Positions 11,904-23,312 of a stretch of DNA of 64,000 nucleotides are shown in pieces (within the stretch, counting starts at the first letter, position 1; every line of letters starts with the position of its first letter). Source of the stretch: Trissonchulus latispiculum. Its lineage: Eukaryota; Nematoda; Enoplea; Enoplida; Ironidae. The position numbers and the translations under genes are program-made. Location: NCBI GenBank assembly GCA_030248195.1, contig JASAND010012507.1, forward strand, positions 53,556 through 117,555, written 5' to 3'. A model generated the notes under the pieces. That model saw nothing but the letters and a program-made list of their open reading frames with translations, was not told where the DNA came from and searched no databases.

Positions 11904-13600
11904 ACAAGTAACAAAAATGCTCCGCACAAAAGGGGATAATATGTGTGTTGGGCCTATGTCTATCTTTTAAATTCCGGTTGAGAAAGGCATAAATCCGACA
12001 CCGCAAAAGTTGCTCAGCTCACTTAGGGCTTTCATTTGATACCAAATTTTACCACTTTTGAAAAATTTTATTTTTGACCCAAAATCGCCTAAGTCCTCAC
12101 CCCACCCCACCACAACACTCTACAGCCACTTTGGGTATGCAGTTCTATGACAAAAGTTGTTCAGCTCACTTAGGGCTTTCATTTGATACCAAAATTGATT
12201 ACTTTTGAAAAATTTTACTTTTGACCCAAAATCGCCTAAGTCCCCACCACAGCACTCTATAGCCACTTTTGGTACGCAGTTCTATGACAAAAGTTGCTCA
12301 GCTTACTTAGGGCTTTCATTTGATTCCAAATTTTACCACTTTTGAAAAATTTTATTTTTGACCCAAAATCGCCTAAGTCCCCACCCCACCCCACCACAGC
12401 ACTCTACAGCCACTTTGGGTGTGCAGTTTTATGGCAAAAGTTGCTCAGCTCACTTAGGGCTTTCATTTGATACCAAATTCGACCACTTTTGAGAAACTTT
12501 ATTTTCGACCATTTGACCCTCCCACCCGACTGACCATTCAAACGGCAAAGTAGAACCAGCCCGGCAAAATAGGTACGTCGGACGGCAAAACGAATACCAG
12601 GAATGAGCTGGGCACACCAGAAAACCCCTATAGACAAAGTTTTGAGAGGCCAGGTAAAGCCTACTATGAACCTCCAGGAAGCGGTTTCCGACTTGATCCT
12701 CCAGACGGCAAACTAGAACCAGCCCAGCAATATAGACACGTCGGACGGCAAAACGGATACCGGGAATGAGCTGGGCACACCAGAAAACCCCTATAGACAA
12801 AGTTTTGAGAGGCCAGGTTGACCCTACTATGGACCTCCAGGAAGCGGTTTCCGACTTGACCCTCCCGACGGCAAAGTGGAACCAGCCCAGCAAGATGGGT
12901 GGGTCTGACGGTAAAACTGACTGCGGGAATCGATTCTCCGTGCCAGAAAACCATTGTATGGAAGATTTGAGCTTTCAAAGTTGAATAGATAGCGAGAAAT
13001 TTCGATTTTTCATTTTTCGAATTTTCGCCATTTTTGACGGGCCACTGTGGTCGCTAGGGAAGTGATAGAGAAACGCAACCTGGACCGTTAGTTAGTTCAA
13101 TATATGTAATTTCTGAATATAAAAAGAAATCAGCTCCAGCTCGTAATGTTCGACCTGAGCGACGACCACAAAAATGGTCACTTTTCGCTATGAGCCGACT
13201 TTGCGGCGCCACTGCGGCGCTGTGGCGCAGCTGCGGCGCAAAAAAGTTGTGATTCTTAAATTCTTTAGAGGGTACTACTAGACCCCATAGCCCTTTAGGT
13301 TGGCCCACCGCTGCAGATCACGTGAAAGCGGCGAACATTATGTACAATACAACCATCAAATAGGAGAAACCGGAAAAAAAAACATCGCCGCCATAACCGG
13401 TCCGGGGCGCAACTTTTTAACGGTAAGTGATACGGGGCTGAAACTTCACAGACATACTAAACTCGATGTGCTCTACAATTTGCGCATGAAATCTGCGCAG
13501 GATCTGCGCAGGATTTTGCGCAGCTTCTGCGCAGCTTATTTTACACTGTCTCCAGCCACTTTTCACACATATTATAGGGGTCGCTGCCGCGACCCCTATG
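11904..13600 (-). mobile_element. Composite minisatellite-bearing element, copy B
   Basis: The end at 11904 reads ACAAGTAACAAAAATGCTCC then GCACAAAAGGGGATAATATG. Inverted 145-bp units (12000-12500), inverted 163-bp units (12530-12960), the GC-rich block and TGCGCAGGATCTGCGCAGG follow. The other end is a perfect hairpin at 13574-13599: arms ATAGGGGTCGC and GCGACCCCTAT around TGCC. This mix of one simple terminus, internal minisatellites and a terminal stem-loop resembles the published architecture of non-autonomous Helentron-type Helitrons (HINE/DINE-1); that assignment is inference. Confidence 0.7.
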
Positions 13601-16578
13601 ACAAGTAACAAAAATGCTCCGCACAAAAGAGGATAATATGTGTGTGTTGGCTGTATCGTATATATATATATAATATATCCTTTAAATATATAATAAATAT
13701 AAATAGGTATATCCTTTAAATTCCGGTTGAAGAAGTAAAGACAAAAGTTTCATGGGCACGTGACGTTATTTGGCACAGCAAATATTGGTGGATGGTTCCA
13801 TGTCAAAAGTTGCTCAGCTCACTTAGGGCTTTCATTTGGTACCAAATTTGACCACTTTTGAAAACTTTCATTTTTGACCGAAAATCGCCTAAGTCCCCAC
13901 CCCACCCCACCACAGCACTCTACAGCCACTTTGGGCATGCAATTCTATGACAAAAGTTGCTCAGCTCACTTAGCTCTGTTATTTGGTACCAAATTTGACC
14001 ACTTTTGAAAACTTTCATTTTTGACCGAAAATCGCCTAAGTCCCCACCCCACCCCACCACAGCACTCTACAGCCACTTTTGGTACGCAGTTCTATGACAA
14101 AAGTTGCTCAGCTTACTTAGGGCTTTCATTTGATTCCAAATTTTACCACTTTTGAAAAATTTTATTTTTGACCCAAAATCGCCTAAGTCCCCTAAGTCAT
14201 CGCCGATGGGGTGGAAAAAAATGGAAAAATATTCCTAACGTTATTTTAACGATTTTCACAGCGGAATATGTTGTTTTCTGAACTTTTCCTGCGATTTCGC
14301 ACTATTTACAATTTTTTCCGTGGGTCATAGTAGGTGGGGGTATGCTAAATCTGACCAAATTGTGTTTGGGTTTTTTCGAAGCATCGGAAAAAAATGGAAA
14401 AATATTCGAGACATGTTCTGAATGTTAATTTATGAAATCAGAACATTAAGAAACTATCAAAAACACCGTTTAATGAACTAATAAGACAATATCCATGAAG
14501 TTGAGCTAATTCTGGGATTTAAGATTTTTTTGCCATGGAATGTGCATATGGTTGCGAACTCAGGTAGAGTTAACAATTCCATGTCTAACAGTGGAATGTT
14601 CAGCCAAAATCTTTTAAAAGGTCTGGTATTCTTTACTTTACGAGGTCTATTACCTACGAAAACCACAGACCTGGTCTAGCAGAACCGCCAAGGTATACAG
14701 AAGTCACCTGTAGTTTATCCTACAGTATTGTCTGCTGAAAAATTAATTCCTGTAATCAATACTGAAACCTTTGTAACCACTTGTGTAAGTGCGCACTACA
14801 CGGTGGGACTATTAAATATGTTGAAAACGGCTTTTATGCATGCAGAAACATGAAATAACACAACTTTTAGCACATTGGTGAATTTTGGGGTGACCGGAAA
14901 AAAAAGGAAAAAATGGAAAAAAATGGAAAAAAACCGGAAAAAAAGGTTTTTTTTCCGGCAATCTTTTTTTTCCGGAAAAAAACCAACCCTAGTTGGCTGT
15001 ATCGTATATATATATAATATATCCTTTAAATATATAATAAATATAAATAGGTATATCCTTTAAATTCCGGTTGAAGAAGTAAAGACAAAAGTTTCATGGG
15101 CACGTGACGTTATTTGGCACAGCAAATATTGGTGGATGGTTCCATGTCAAAAGTTGCTCAGCTCACTTAGGGCTTTCATTTGGTACCAAATTTGACCACT
15201 TTTGAAAACTTTCATTTTTGACCGAAAATCGCCTAAGTCCCCACCCCACCCCACCACAGCACTCTACAGCCACTTTGGGCATGCAATTCTATGACAAAAG
15301 TTGCTCAGCTCACTTAGCTCTGTTATTTGGTACCAAATTTGACCACTTTTGAAAACTTTCATTTTTGACCGAAAATCGCCTAAGTCCCCACCCCACCCCA
15401 CCACAGCACTCTACAAGCCACTTTGGGCATGCAATTCTATGACAAAAGTTGCACAGCTCACTTAGCTCTGTCATTTGCTACCAAATTTGACCACTTTTGA
15501 AAAATTTCATTTTTGACCGAAAATCGCCTAAGTCCCCACCCCACCCCACCACAGCACTCTACAGCCACTTTGGGCATGCAATTCTATGACAAAAGTTGCT
15601 CAGCTCGCTTATGGCTTTCATTTGGTACCAAATCTGACCACTTTTGAAAACTTTCATTTTTGACCGAAAATCGCTTAAGTCCCCACCCCACCCAGCACAG
15701 CAAGATGGATGAGTCCTACGGCAAAAAGGACACCGGGAATGAGCTGGGCGCACCAGAAAACCCCTATAGACAAAGTTTTGAGAGGCCAGGTAAAGCCTAC
15801 TATGGACCTCCAGGAAGCGGTTTCCGACTTGACCCTCCCGACCCGACGGCAAAGTGGAACCAGCCCAGCAAGATGGGTGGGTCTGACGGTAAAACTGACT
15901 GCGGGAATCGATTCTCCGTGCCAGAAAACCATTGTATGGAAGATTTGAGCGTTCAAAGTTAAATAGATAGCGAGAAATTTCGATTTTTCATTTTTTCGAA
16001 TTTTCGCCATCTTTGACGGGCCACTGTGGTCGCTAGGGAAGCGATAGAGAAACGCAACCTGGACCGTTAGTTAGTTCAATATATGTAATTTCTGAATATA
16101 AAAAGAAATCAGCTCCAGCTCGTAACGTTCGACCTGAGCGACGACCACAAAAATGGTCACTTTTCGCTATGAGCCGACTTTGCGGCGCCACTGCGGCGCT
16201 GTGGCGCAGCTGCGGCGCACAAAAAGTTGTGAGTCTTAAATTCTTTAGAGGGTACTACTAGACCCCATAGCCCTTTAGGTTGCCCCACCGCTGCAGATCA
16301 CGTGAAAGCGGCGAACATTATGTACAATACAACCATCAAATAGGAGAAACCGGAAAAAAAACATCGCCGCCATAACCGGTCCGGGGCGCAACTTTTTAAC
16401 GGTAAGTGATACGGGGCTGAAACTTCACAGACATACTAAACTCGATGTGCTCTACAATTTGCGCATGAAATCTGCGCAGGATCTGCGCAGGATTTTGCGC
16501 AGCTTCTGCGCAGCTTATTTTACACTGTCTCCAGCCACTTTTCACACATATTATAGGGGTCGCTGCCGCGACCACTAT
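13601..16578 (-). mobile_element. Composite minisatellite-bearing element, copy C, internally rearranged
   Basis: The end ACAAGTAACAAAAATGCTCC starts at 13601, the base after copy B finishes, so B and C are head to tail with no spacer. The far end carries the same hairpin with one changed base (ATAGGGGTCGC and GCGACCACTAT, ending 16578). Sequence 13640-14190 is repeated almost exactly at 14993-15540, separated by about 800 bp of unrelated DNA (14191-14992). Confidence 0.65.
14191..14992. repeat. Unrelated insert between duplicated halves of copy C
   Basis: The insert has GGAAAAAAATGGAAAAATATTC near its start (14204 and again near 14388) and ends in an A-rich stretch with CCGGAAAAAAAGG and TTTTTTTTCCGG followed by AACCAACCCTAG. 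The final CTAG-like end resembles TAGGGTTG-type termini of hAT-like elements, but no matching left end was found. No gene is visible. Confidence 0.4.
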
Positions 16579-16994
16579 GATATATATATATATCATTTCA
16601 GCTGTTGTCCAGCACAGCTCTGTGGTTCAAAAAATTCTGAACAAGCATTTCAAACTGCAAAAATTCGGAAAAAGCAAATTGAAACTGTTAATTGCAAAAG
16701 TTGGTGCTCAAAATTAATGTCAAATCTCTTGAATTCATTGACGCAATTTCTCTCATACAAGATTATAAAGTGATAACGTAAAACGTTAAAATGAGAAGGA
16801 TATCCAGCATTTTTTCCAGATGTAAGCGCAACCTGAATTTCGCCTAGTATTCTCAACTTATGACGTTATTTTTGTGTCTGTCTCTGTAGTGACTGAAGTT
16901 TTTGTAAAAATACGACTGATTTGGGCAGTGATTGTGGAGAATTATCTTGTTGGTTTGACTTTGTTACAATAGACTGCAGACGAAATGTAAGTAT

Positions 16995-17432
16995 AAGTAG
17001 GATAGAAGAGAAGAAAGGGAGAGAGGATAGATCGATAGGGTCCTAGAAGGAGAGGAAGAAGAGTTGAATATGGGAGAAGAGGTCAAAGAAGATCGTAAGA
17101 GTAGAGTAGATCTTCATAAAGTCAGGTGATAGGATTAGATGAGGGAGGCGGGTGTACAGATAGATTGAAGGGGTGGGAGGGAGTGACAAGAGGTAAAGGG
17201 GGATAGATTGTGTAGGGGAATGGGATGTGTATTAGAGGTGAAGGTATACCAGAATAAGGAGGAGTGATATGGAATATAGTTGTAGATCGTGGTATAGGAA
17301 AGAGGGTATAAAGAAGATATAAAGTGATGAAAAGTATTAAGGTGGATAGGGGAATAGAGGAGGGAGATATGGTAATAGGAGGAAAGGGAGGGGAGGGAGG
17401 AGAAAGGGGGGGGGGGGGGTGAAGTATCCAGT
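16995..17432. repeat. Purine-rich (GGA/AGAG) low-complexity tract
   Basis: The plus strand is almost entirely purine with scattered T and ends in a run of G (about 17407-17420). It interrupts the right arm of foldback D, whose left arm has about 60 bp of AT-rich sequence at the equivalent place. Long pyrimidine-strand open frames here are compositional. Confidence 0.75.
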
Positions 17433-17767
17433 AAAATATGTAAAAACTAAATATTTCAAATTTCCGAAAGTTGAACCACAGTTGTGTCAACAAGTAAACT
17501 GATTGGAGTCATATAGTTCATGACAAATGAAATTTTCTGCACGTGTCTAATGAAGGTCAGACACTTCGCGATGTGCCTAGACACATTGCAGAAAAACGTC
17601 ACTCTGACAAAACTTTCGCAATGTGTCTAGGCACTTTGCGAAGTGTCTAAAATGACTAGACACTTCTAGAAGTGCCTAACTTCGCTGTCTACCACATATA
17701 TATAATGTATACTAATGTATATATATACCAAATCCAGTCACGGCCCGGCTCAGGTGTAGGCAGCTGA

Positions 17768-18160
17768 AAGAAGAAAGTTCAGCGAAGAATCGAAAGGGCT
17801 TTGTCAGCAGATAGAGACCAGCTACTCACTCCCAAACTCGATCCTGTGACACATCCTGAAGAAAAGTCGTTCTACTTGGTCCTGCCACACCATCCGGACC
17901 TCAGGCACGTGAAAACCATCCTAAGAAGTCGTGAACATTTTCTGAATGGTCTAAGCTTTAAAGTGAATCTGTTCTGGCGTCCCCCACCTAGACCTAAGCT
18001 TAGAAACATGCTTGTGAAGGCCAAATTGCCAGTGCCAGAAATAGCCCCACGGATCGCTAATTCTGAGCCCAGTGGAACCGTTCAATGCGGCAGGCGTAAA
18101 TGTGCTCTCTGCCCCTCTATCAAAACCGGCACCAGCATCAGGAGCTTGTATCAGGTGTGA
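17768..18160 (+). pseudogene. Penelope-like element fragment (linker between RT and endonuclease)
   Basis: One open frame of about 130 residues runs to a TGA at 18158. It contains KVQRRIERALSADRDQLL, HPEEKSFYLVLPHHPD, FWRPPPRPKLRNMLVKAKLP and the cysteine cluster GTVQCGRRKCALCPSI. In Penelope-like elements this segment, with the P-x-R-x-x-L-R-x-x-L-V-x-A-K core and the CGxxxCxxC knuckle, lies between the reverse transcriptase and the GIY-YIG endonuclease. Neither catalytic domain is present: the frame is open only from 17768, and downstream it runs into MITE-like sequence (TTTATTATTGCGAGAAATAC). This is a dead fragment. Confidence 0.7.
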
Positions 18161-19374
18161 TGGGCTTGTTTATTATTGCGAGAAATACACGTTTTTAAGT
18201 TTTTTTTGGATTTATTTTTAAATTTCCAATTTTTGGAAAATGAAGGTAACATTTGCTAAACTTTGGCAAAAATTTTGGATTACCCAAAAAAAGGTCGCCG
18301 GGTGTTTGGCTCGGGCCGGCCCCCCCCCCTTCAAAAAATCCTGGCGCCGCTACTGCGTACAGGTAGGTGTACCTTGAGAAAAAGTTGGGGGTGGGTAAGA
18401 AAAAATCTGGGGGAGGGGCAAATCCTCTCAAAATTTTTGGGGGGATTCCCCCCCAAACCCCAAAGAAAACTATGCCCTTACGTACACTACAATCATAGAT
18501 GTGTTGGGGGGGGGGGGGGACCCCCCCCCACCAAATTGACTCCTACATTTTCGCGGGACCCCCCCCCCCCCCCCCCACCCCAGATTTTTCAGACTTTAGT
18601 TAGATCCCCCCCGATTTTTGGCCAAAAAGTGGCCAAAAATGGCAAAAAAAAATCGAAAATTTGAGGGGTTTTTTTGGGAAATTTGGTGACCCCCCCACCC
18701 TCCGTCGGAACCCCCCCCCCCCCCCCCCCCCAGATTTTGTGCCCAGCCACACCTATGACTACAATGATCCTCCCCCCGACCACAAGCTACGAGGTTTTGA
18801 TAAGGTTTCGAAATGAGCCAACATATTGCGTAGATGTTGAAGATTCAAAATTAAAAAACATTTGCATTCTAAAGATTTATGCCTGACCAAACGAAGTACT
18901 GCTGTGATCAAACGAGGGCTTTCCGATGAAATAAAAACCTTTGAGTTTTATCAAAGTGGGCGGGCCAGCATGAAGTTGACTCCTAGGTATAGATTCTTCC
19001 TTTTTCTAAAACCCGGTGCCTGACCAAACGAAAAGCTTTCTGTGACCGAACGTCATCAAACGTGACCAAACGATTGGGAATAACAAATCGTTTGATCAGC
19101 ATGGTGGGGGGCCAAGTTCAGCTAGTTCTAAAAATGCCAAAATGCAGTACAGAATAGCCTGTTTTCTACATATATATATACTGCTATATATAATAATGCT
19201 AAGAAGTGCTCAAAAATTGAGTTTGAGTACCAAAATAGACGATTTTGACCAAAAACTTCCGGCGACGCCGAAAATTTTTTGAAAATTTTGACCAAAAATT
19301 CTTGGCATTTTCTGGGTACCTTATAGTGAGCCGGGGGAAACCAAAAATAGTTGGTGAGGCCTAGTGGGGGAGGG
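18161..19374. repeat. G/C-homopolymer MITE mosaic
   Basis: Pieces of several MITEs overlap here. There are C runs of up to about 20 (18707-18730) and G runs near 18506-18518, AATTTTGGCAAAAATT-type cores, and a right terminus GCCACACCTATG at about 18746-18757 of family G2 without a visible left partner. GACGATTTTGACCAAAAAC and GTACCTTATAGTGAGCC (19230-19330) belong to the G1 core. No exon is supported. Confidence 0.5.
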
Positions 19375-19842
19375 CATAGGTGTGTTAGGGGGGGGGGCGG
19401 GGTGGGGACCCTTCCCCTTAAATGGAGGGGTCGCCAACCCCCCCCCCTAAAAATTTTTTCCTTCCCCTCCCCCCAAATCGATTTTTTCAGACCCCTCCCC
19501 CCTAAAAATTTTCAAACCCCTACCTAAATTTTTGAAAATTTTTAGCTAAAAATTCGAAATTTTTTCAAAAAATTCCAAAAATTAGCGAAAAATTGCTAGA
19601 ATTCGCTTAATTAAGCTAAAAATCGTTAAAAATAGCTGTAAATTGAGAAAATTTTTCAATTTTTTAACGAAAAACCGACTTTTTTTCGAAATTTTTCGCC
19701 GACCCCCCCCTAGAAGAAAATTTTTCTTACCCCTCCCCCCAAATCGACTTTTCACGACACCCCCTCCCCCTTTTTTCGCCAAACCCCCTCCGTACTTTTT
19801 TCTGAACCCCCACCCCCACTTTTTTCGCCAGCCACACCTATG
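19375..19842. mobile_element. G2-family MITE (CATAGGTGTG ends), copy a
   Basis: CATAGGTGTG at the left and CACACCTATG at the right form a perfect 10-bp TIR. The 8-mer GGGGAGGG directly precedes and directly follows the element, which would fit a hAT-style target duplication, but the flanks are low complexity. The body alternates C/G runs with AAATTTTTGAAAATTTTTAG. Confidence 0.6.
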
Positions 19843-19932
19843 GGGGAGGGGGAGAAGTCGAGTGGGCTCGGGGGGGTATTCAGTCAGAAAGTCCATATTC
19901 CATACGTAATACAGACAGTTAAAACGTGTATA

Positions 19933-20655
19933 CATAGGTGTAACGGGGATTTGGGTTGGCAGACCCCACCCCCAAATGGCCAAATCCCAGACCCCACACA
20001 CCCAAATTTGCCAGACCCCACCCTCAAATTTTTGAAAATTTTGTCTCAAAATTAGTAAAAATTCGAAATTTTTCCAAAAAATCCAAGTTTTTTCGAATAA
20101 ATGAGCGAAAATGAAGGATCAAGTCACCCTGGGGGGGGGGGGAAATCAGAAACGCATTTTTATGCAGTAACTTTGATATTTTTGTACTCAGGACGACGAG
20201 ACAAGTCGATTGTTATCAAAATTTTCCACTTTTACAATTTTTGTTCGGCGACCTTTTTTTTTGATCTTTACGTGTTAAAGGGCCCTCAGCCTAAGCCTGA
20301 CACTAAGCCTAAGCCTCAGCCTAAGCCTAAGCCTCAGCCATATGTTAAACATAGGCACTGATATATATACCCATAAAGTGTAGATTTGATTTTTAAGTGT
20401 CTGTGCTTCCCCCCCCCCCCCCCCCCCAGGGTTGACTAGTGCCAAAATGAAGAAATATTTTTGATTTTTAGTTGGAAATAACGCTTTTTTAGCAGATTTG
20501 CGAATTTTTTCTATATTTTTGACCAAAAAATTTTTTACCCCCCCCCCCCACCAAATTCGATTTTTCCGGACCCCACCCCACCTCAACACGGCTGGCCCCA
20601 CCCACCCTAATTTCGGCTACCCCCTCCCCCAACGATTTCTCAAGGTACACCTATG
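19933..20655. mobile_element. G2-family MITE, copy b
   Basis: The left end is CATAGGTGTAACGGGGATTT and the right end GGTACACCTATG. The interior contains (CCTAAG)-type repeats at 20281-20340 and a C run of about 18 at 20410-20428. No exact target duplication is visible. Confidence 0.5.
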
Positions 20656-20860
20656 CCGCAAAGTCGGCTCAGTGAAAAGTGACTATTTTTGTGGTCGTCG
20701 CGCAGGTCGATACTTACAAGCTGGGGCTTTTTATATATATACACAAATTGTATACAAGAATAAAAAGAAATCAGACCCAGCTTGTAAGTGTCGAATCGAC
20801 CTGCGCGACAACCACAAAAATAGTCACTTTTCGCTGAGCCGACTTTGCGGCACCACTGCG
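20655..20860. repeat. About 200-bp near-perfect palindrome (foldback)
   Basis: CCGCAAAGTCGGCTCAGTGA and TTTTTGTGGTCGTCGCGCAG in the left half return inverted as CTGCGCGACAACCACAAAAA and GAGCCGACTTTGCGG in the right half, around an AT-rich centre near 20735-20770. The same half-site occurs singly in the composite element copies at 9515-9575, 13150-13210 and 16130-16195. Confidence 0.8.
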
Positions 20861-22086
20861 GAGCTGAAAGCGCAAAAAGTAGGATCAACAGCAAACGGCA
20901 GAAGTATTTTAGAAAACATACAGATAATAATGAGAAAAGAATAAGAAAATTTCCATTTTTTAAGGAAAACATTTAGACAAAATTAAGAAACTTTTTAGAA
21001 ATCAGCCAGAAAATTTCCAGAAAACAATTAGAAAGTGGGCCAACCGTTAGAAAAAAAGTAACAGAAATCAATTAGAAAACAATTGGAAAAGTTTAGAAAA
21101 CAATTTGAAAATATTCAGTAAGCTTATAGAAACTTTTTGGAAAACAATTAGAAAAACTTTTCTAATTGTTTTCTAAAATTGGGCTTCGTGTGCTTTTTAG
21201 ACCCCCCCCCCCAACTCCCCCACGACCCGCTCCTCCCAAACCTTCCCCCAAAATTTTCTATTTTTATGTCAAAAATCGCATTTTCAGCCATTGCTAATCA
21301 TAGTTTCAACAGGGGGGTGGTTGGGAGGTATTCCCCCCCGAAAAAACTTTCGACCAACTTTACCGCCCCCAGATTTTTGGACTATCCCTCCCCCACTTTT
21401 GGTTACCCCCCCCCCCAGCACTTTTTGGGGTCAAAAAGTTAGCTAAATTTTGTTAAAAAATGGTCATGTTTTGAAAAATTATTCTCGAATTTTGGCTCAA
21501 AATTGGTTTAAAACTGTGCGAAACCGCCTAAAACGATAAAAACAAGCCTTGTTTCGACAAAAAAGCGTTAAAATACAGAAAATGTTGCGTTTTCAAGCCA
21601 TTTTTTTAATTTTCTGAGGTCCGAATTTTGGGGGGGTTCGGGTCGGGGGGGTACTCCCCATCACATTTCGGGGGTCGACCACCAAATTTCCGAAGTTTAC
21701 CCCCACCCCAACCAAAATTTCCGGTGAAACTATGTTGCCAATGCCAAAAAACAATCAACCATGAAGTAATTTTGACATTAGACAGGGGTTTTAAACTAGA
21801 AAACTTGATTGGCAGGCAACATGGTTCTATGTCTAAAATAAGGTCAGTATTGAGCCAGAAAGTCCGTAAAAACGTGTATTTCTCGCAATAATACACACGT
21901 TAAGCAAAAAATTTGTACTTTTTTGAAAAATTTTTCAGAATTTACCCTAAAAATACCCAATTTTTGGCCGAGTTTTCGCGCCTTCAGCGCGACTACCCTC
22001 ACCCCCACGTGGGGGGGGGGCGGTAGCCCCCAAAAAATTTGGCGGGGGGTTTGGAAAAATGGCTGTGGAGGTTACCCCCCCAATTA
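20861..22086. repeat. A-rich repeats and G2-related MITE sequence
   Basis: At 20940-21180 there are many iterations of TTAGAAAACAATTAGAAA. They end in a perfect 16-bp hairpin (21140-21155 pairing with 21158-21173, loop AC; arm GAAAACAATTAGAAAA). From 21190 on, C/G runs and AAAATTTTTG cores mark MITE pieces. Positions 21960-22086 are the reverse complement of the G2 copy at 28905-29020. No gene is supported. Confidence 0.5.
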
Positions 22087-22346
22087 TCAGGGTATTTTTA
22101 GGGGTTTGTTTCGGGGGGGGACAATTTTTTGCAAAAATGAGCCAAAAAATGGTATTTTTTGGCGTATATATTTTGCGTGGTGAGACGCAAAAAGTTTGAA
22201 AATTGGCCTATTTTTGGCAAAACATTTGGGCCTCCAAAAAATCCCGGAGGGGGGGAGCAAAAATCCCGGGAGGGGCGATTTCGGGGGGAAGGCATTTTCG
22301 GGGGGGGGAAGGTCAATTTCGCCCCCCCCCTGTAAATATACCCTGA
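22087..22346. mobile_element. G3-family MITE nested in a G2 MITE
   Basis: TCAGGGTATTTTTAGGGG opens the element and CCCCTGTAAATATACCCTGA closes it. TTA precedes and follows it (22084-22086 and 22347-22349). Removing the element and one TTA restores CAATTACACCTATGC, the exact right end of the G2 copy at 28887-29420, so the insertion is proven by comparison within the window. Length is 260 bp with no reading frame of interest. Confidence 0.85.
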
Positions 22347-23312
22347 TTACACCTATGCGGGTATATAGTATATATATACTCGCAATAATAAACACTACTT
22401 TGAGACAGAAATCTGGACTTTTTTGAAAATTTTTGCAATATTTACCTAAAAATACCTAAATTTTGGGGGGGACATCCACCAAAAAGTTTTGAAGGAGGCT
22501 TGAGAAAGGGCTGGGGTGGACTACGTACCTTGCACACCTTACACCTATGTTATGCGTGCCTCTCCCAGTCTGATTGATTCCTTTCCACTTCCCATTGATA
22601 AGAAAATAATTTATATTTATATAAGGACTGCTCAACAGGGTATAGCCATGGGGTGAAAAAACCCACACCCTTTTTAGGGGGAAAAAACCCACCCGCCTCA
22701 TGGGTCATGGGTTGGAGATATGAGCTCCAAAGCATAGCAGCAGTAAGCGGGACTCTTTCTAACCTATGTATGCAAAGATCAAGTCATTTGCTACTTTTTG
22801 GTTCAACCATTGAACCGTTTGGACCGATGTAACTTTTGACTGGGTTGGGCTAGAAAAGTTTTGCAAATATCTGCAATAATGGCAACCCTTCCTCTTTGCA
22901 CACAGCCAAAATTAGATCCGATCCGATCCGCTGTACCGTTAGTCTGGCACATTGCCAAATGTGACGGGAAAAAACCCACTTTGGGGGGGGACAACCCCAC
23001 CCAAATTTTTTTGAAAAATTTTAAGAACAGCTCAACATGGAAACAATTAGAGACTACGTATAGCACGGTACTATCGAGCACGCTGCGTCATCCTATGCGG
23101 TCAGATTCGGACAATTTTGCTTACCTGGCTAGCTAGGGGCTTCCGTATTCTGCCAAACAGTTGCCCACCCAATAAAACGCCCATGGGCGTTTTTTCGGGG
23201 GATGGGCGCTTTTTTGGATTTCTTAATGCCCACTTTCATGCCTTTGAAAGCTAAAAGTTATTGAATAAACTTGTGGCTGATTAAGCTGTTTCAATGCTTA
23301 GAATCAGTCATA
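22347..23312. repeat. Further MITE remnants
   Basis: The G2 right end finishes at about 22357, and a second G2-like right end (CCTTACACCTATG) lies near 22535-22547. TATAGCCATGGGGTGAAAAA (22643) and CCCATGGGCGTTTTTTCGGG (23180) recur near 29740 (inverted) and 28556. No exon is supported. Confidence 0.45.

Larger units (their letters stand above)
11408..17696. mobile_element. Foldback element D with palindromic subterminal repeats, interrupted by nested copies B and C
   Basis: The left arm 11408-11854 starts GTGGTAGACAGATAGCGAAG. The right arm 16753-17696 is its inverse and ends CTTCGCTGTCTACCAC. Just inside each end are palindromic blocks such as GGCACTTCTAGAAGTGTC, GACACTTCGCAAAGTGCC and GGCACTTCGCGAAGTGTC. 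Further in, both arms share GTTGAGAATACTAGGCG (one mismatch in the right arm) and GATAATTCTCCACAATCAC. The right arm also contains a purine-rich insertion (about 16995-17432). Copies B and C of the composite element lie between the arms. No transposase is seen. Confidence 0.75.

Noticed and set aside
17122..17493. Pro/Ser/Leu-rich minus-strand open frame
   Set aside because: It is the pyrimidine strand of a purine-rich low-complexity insertion.
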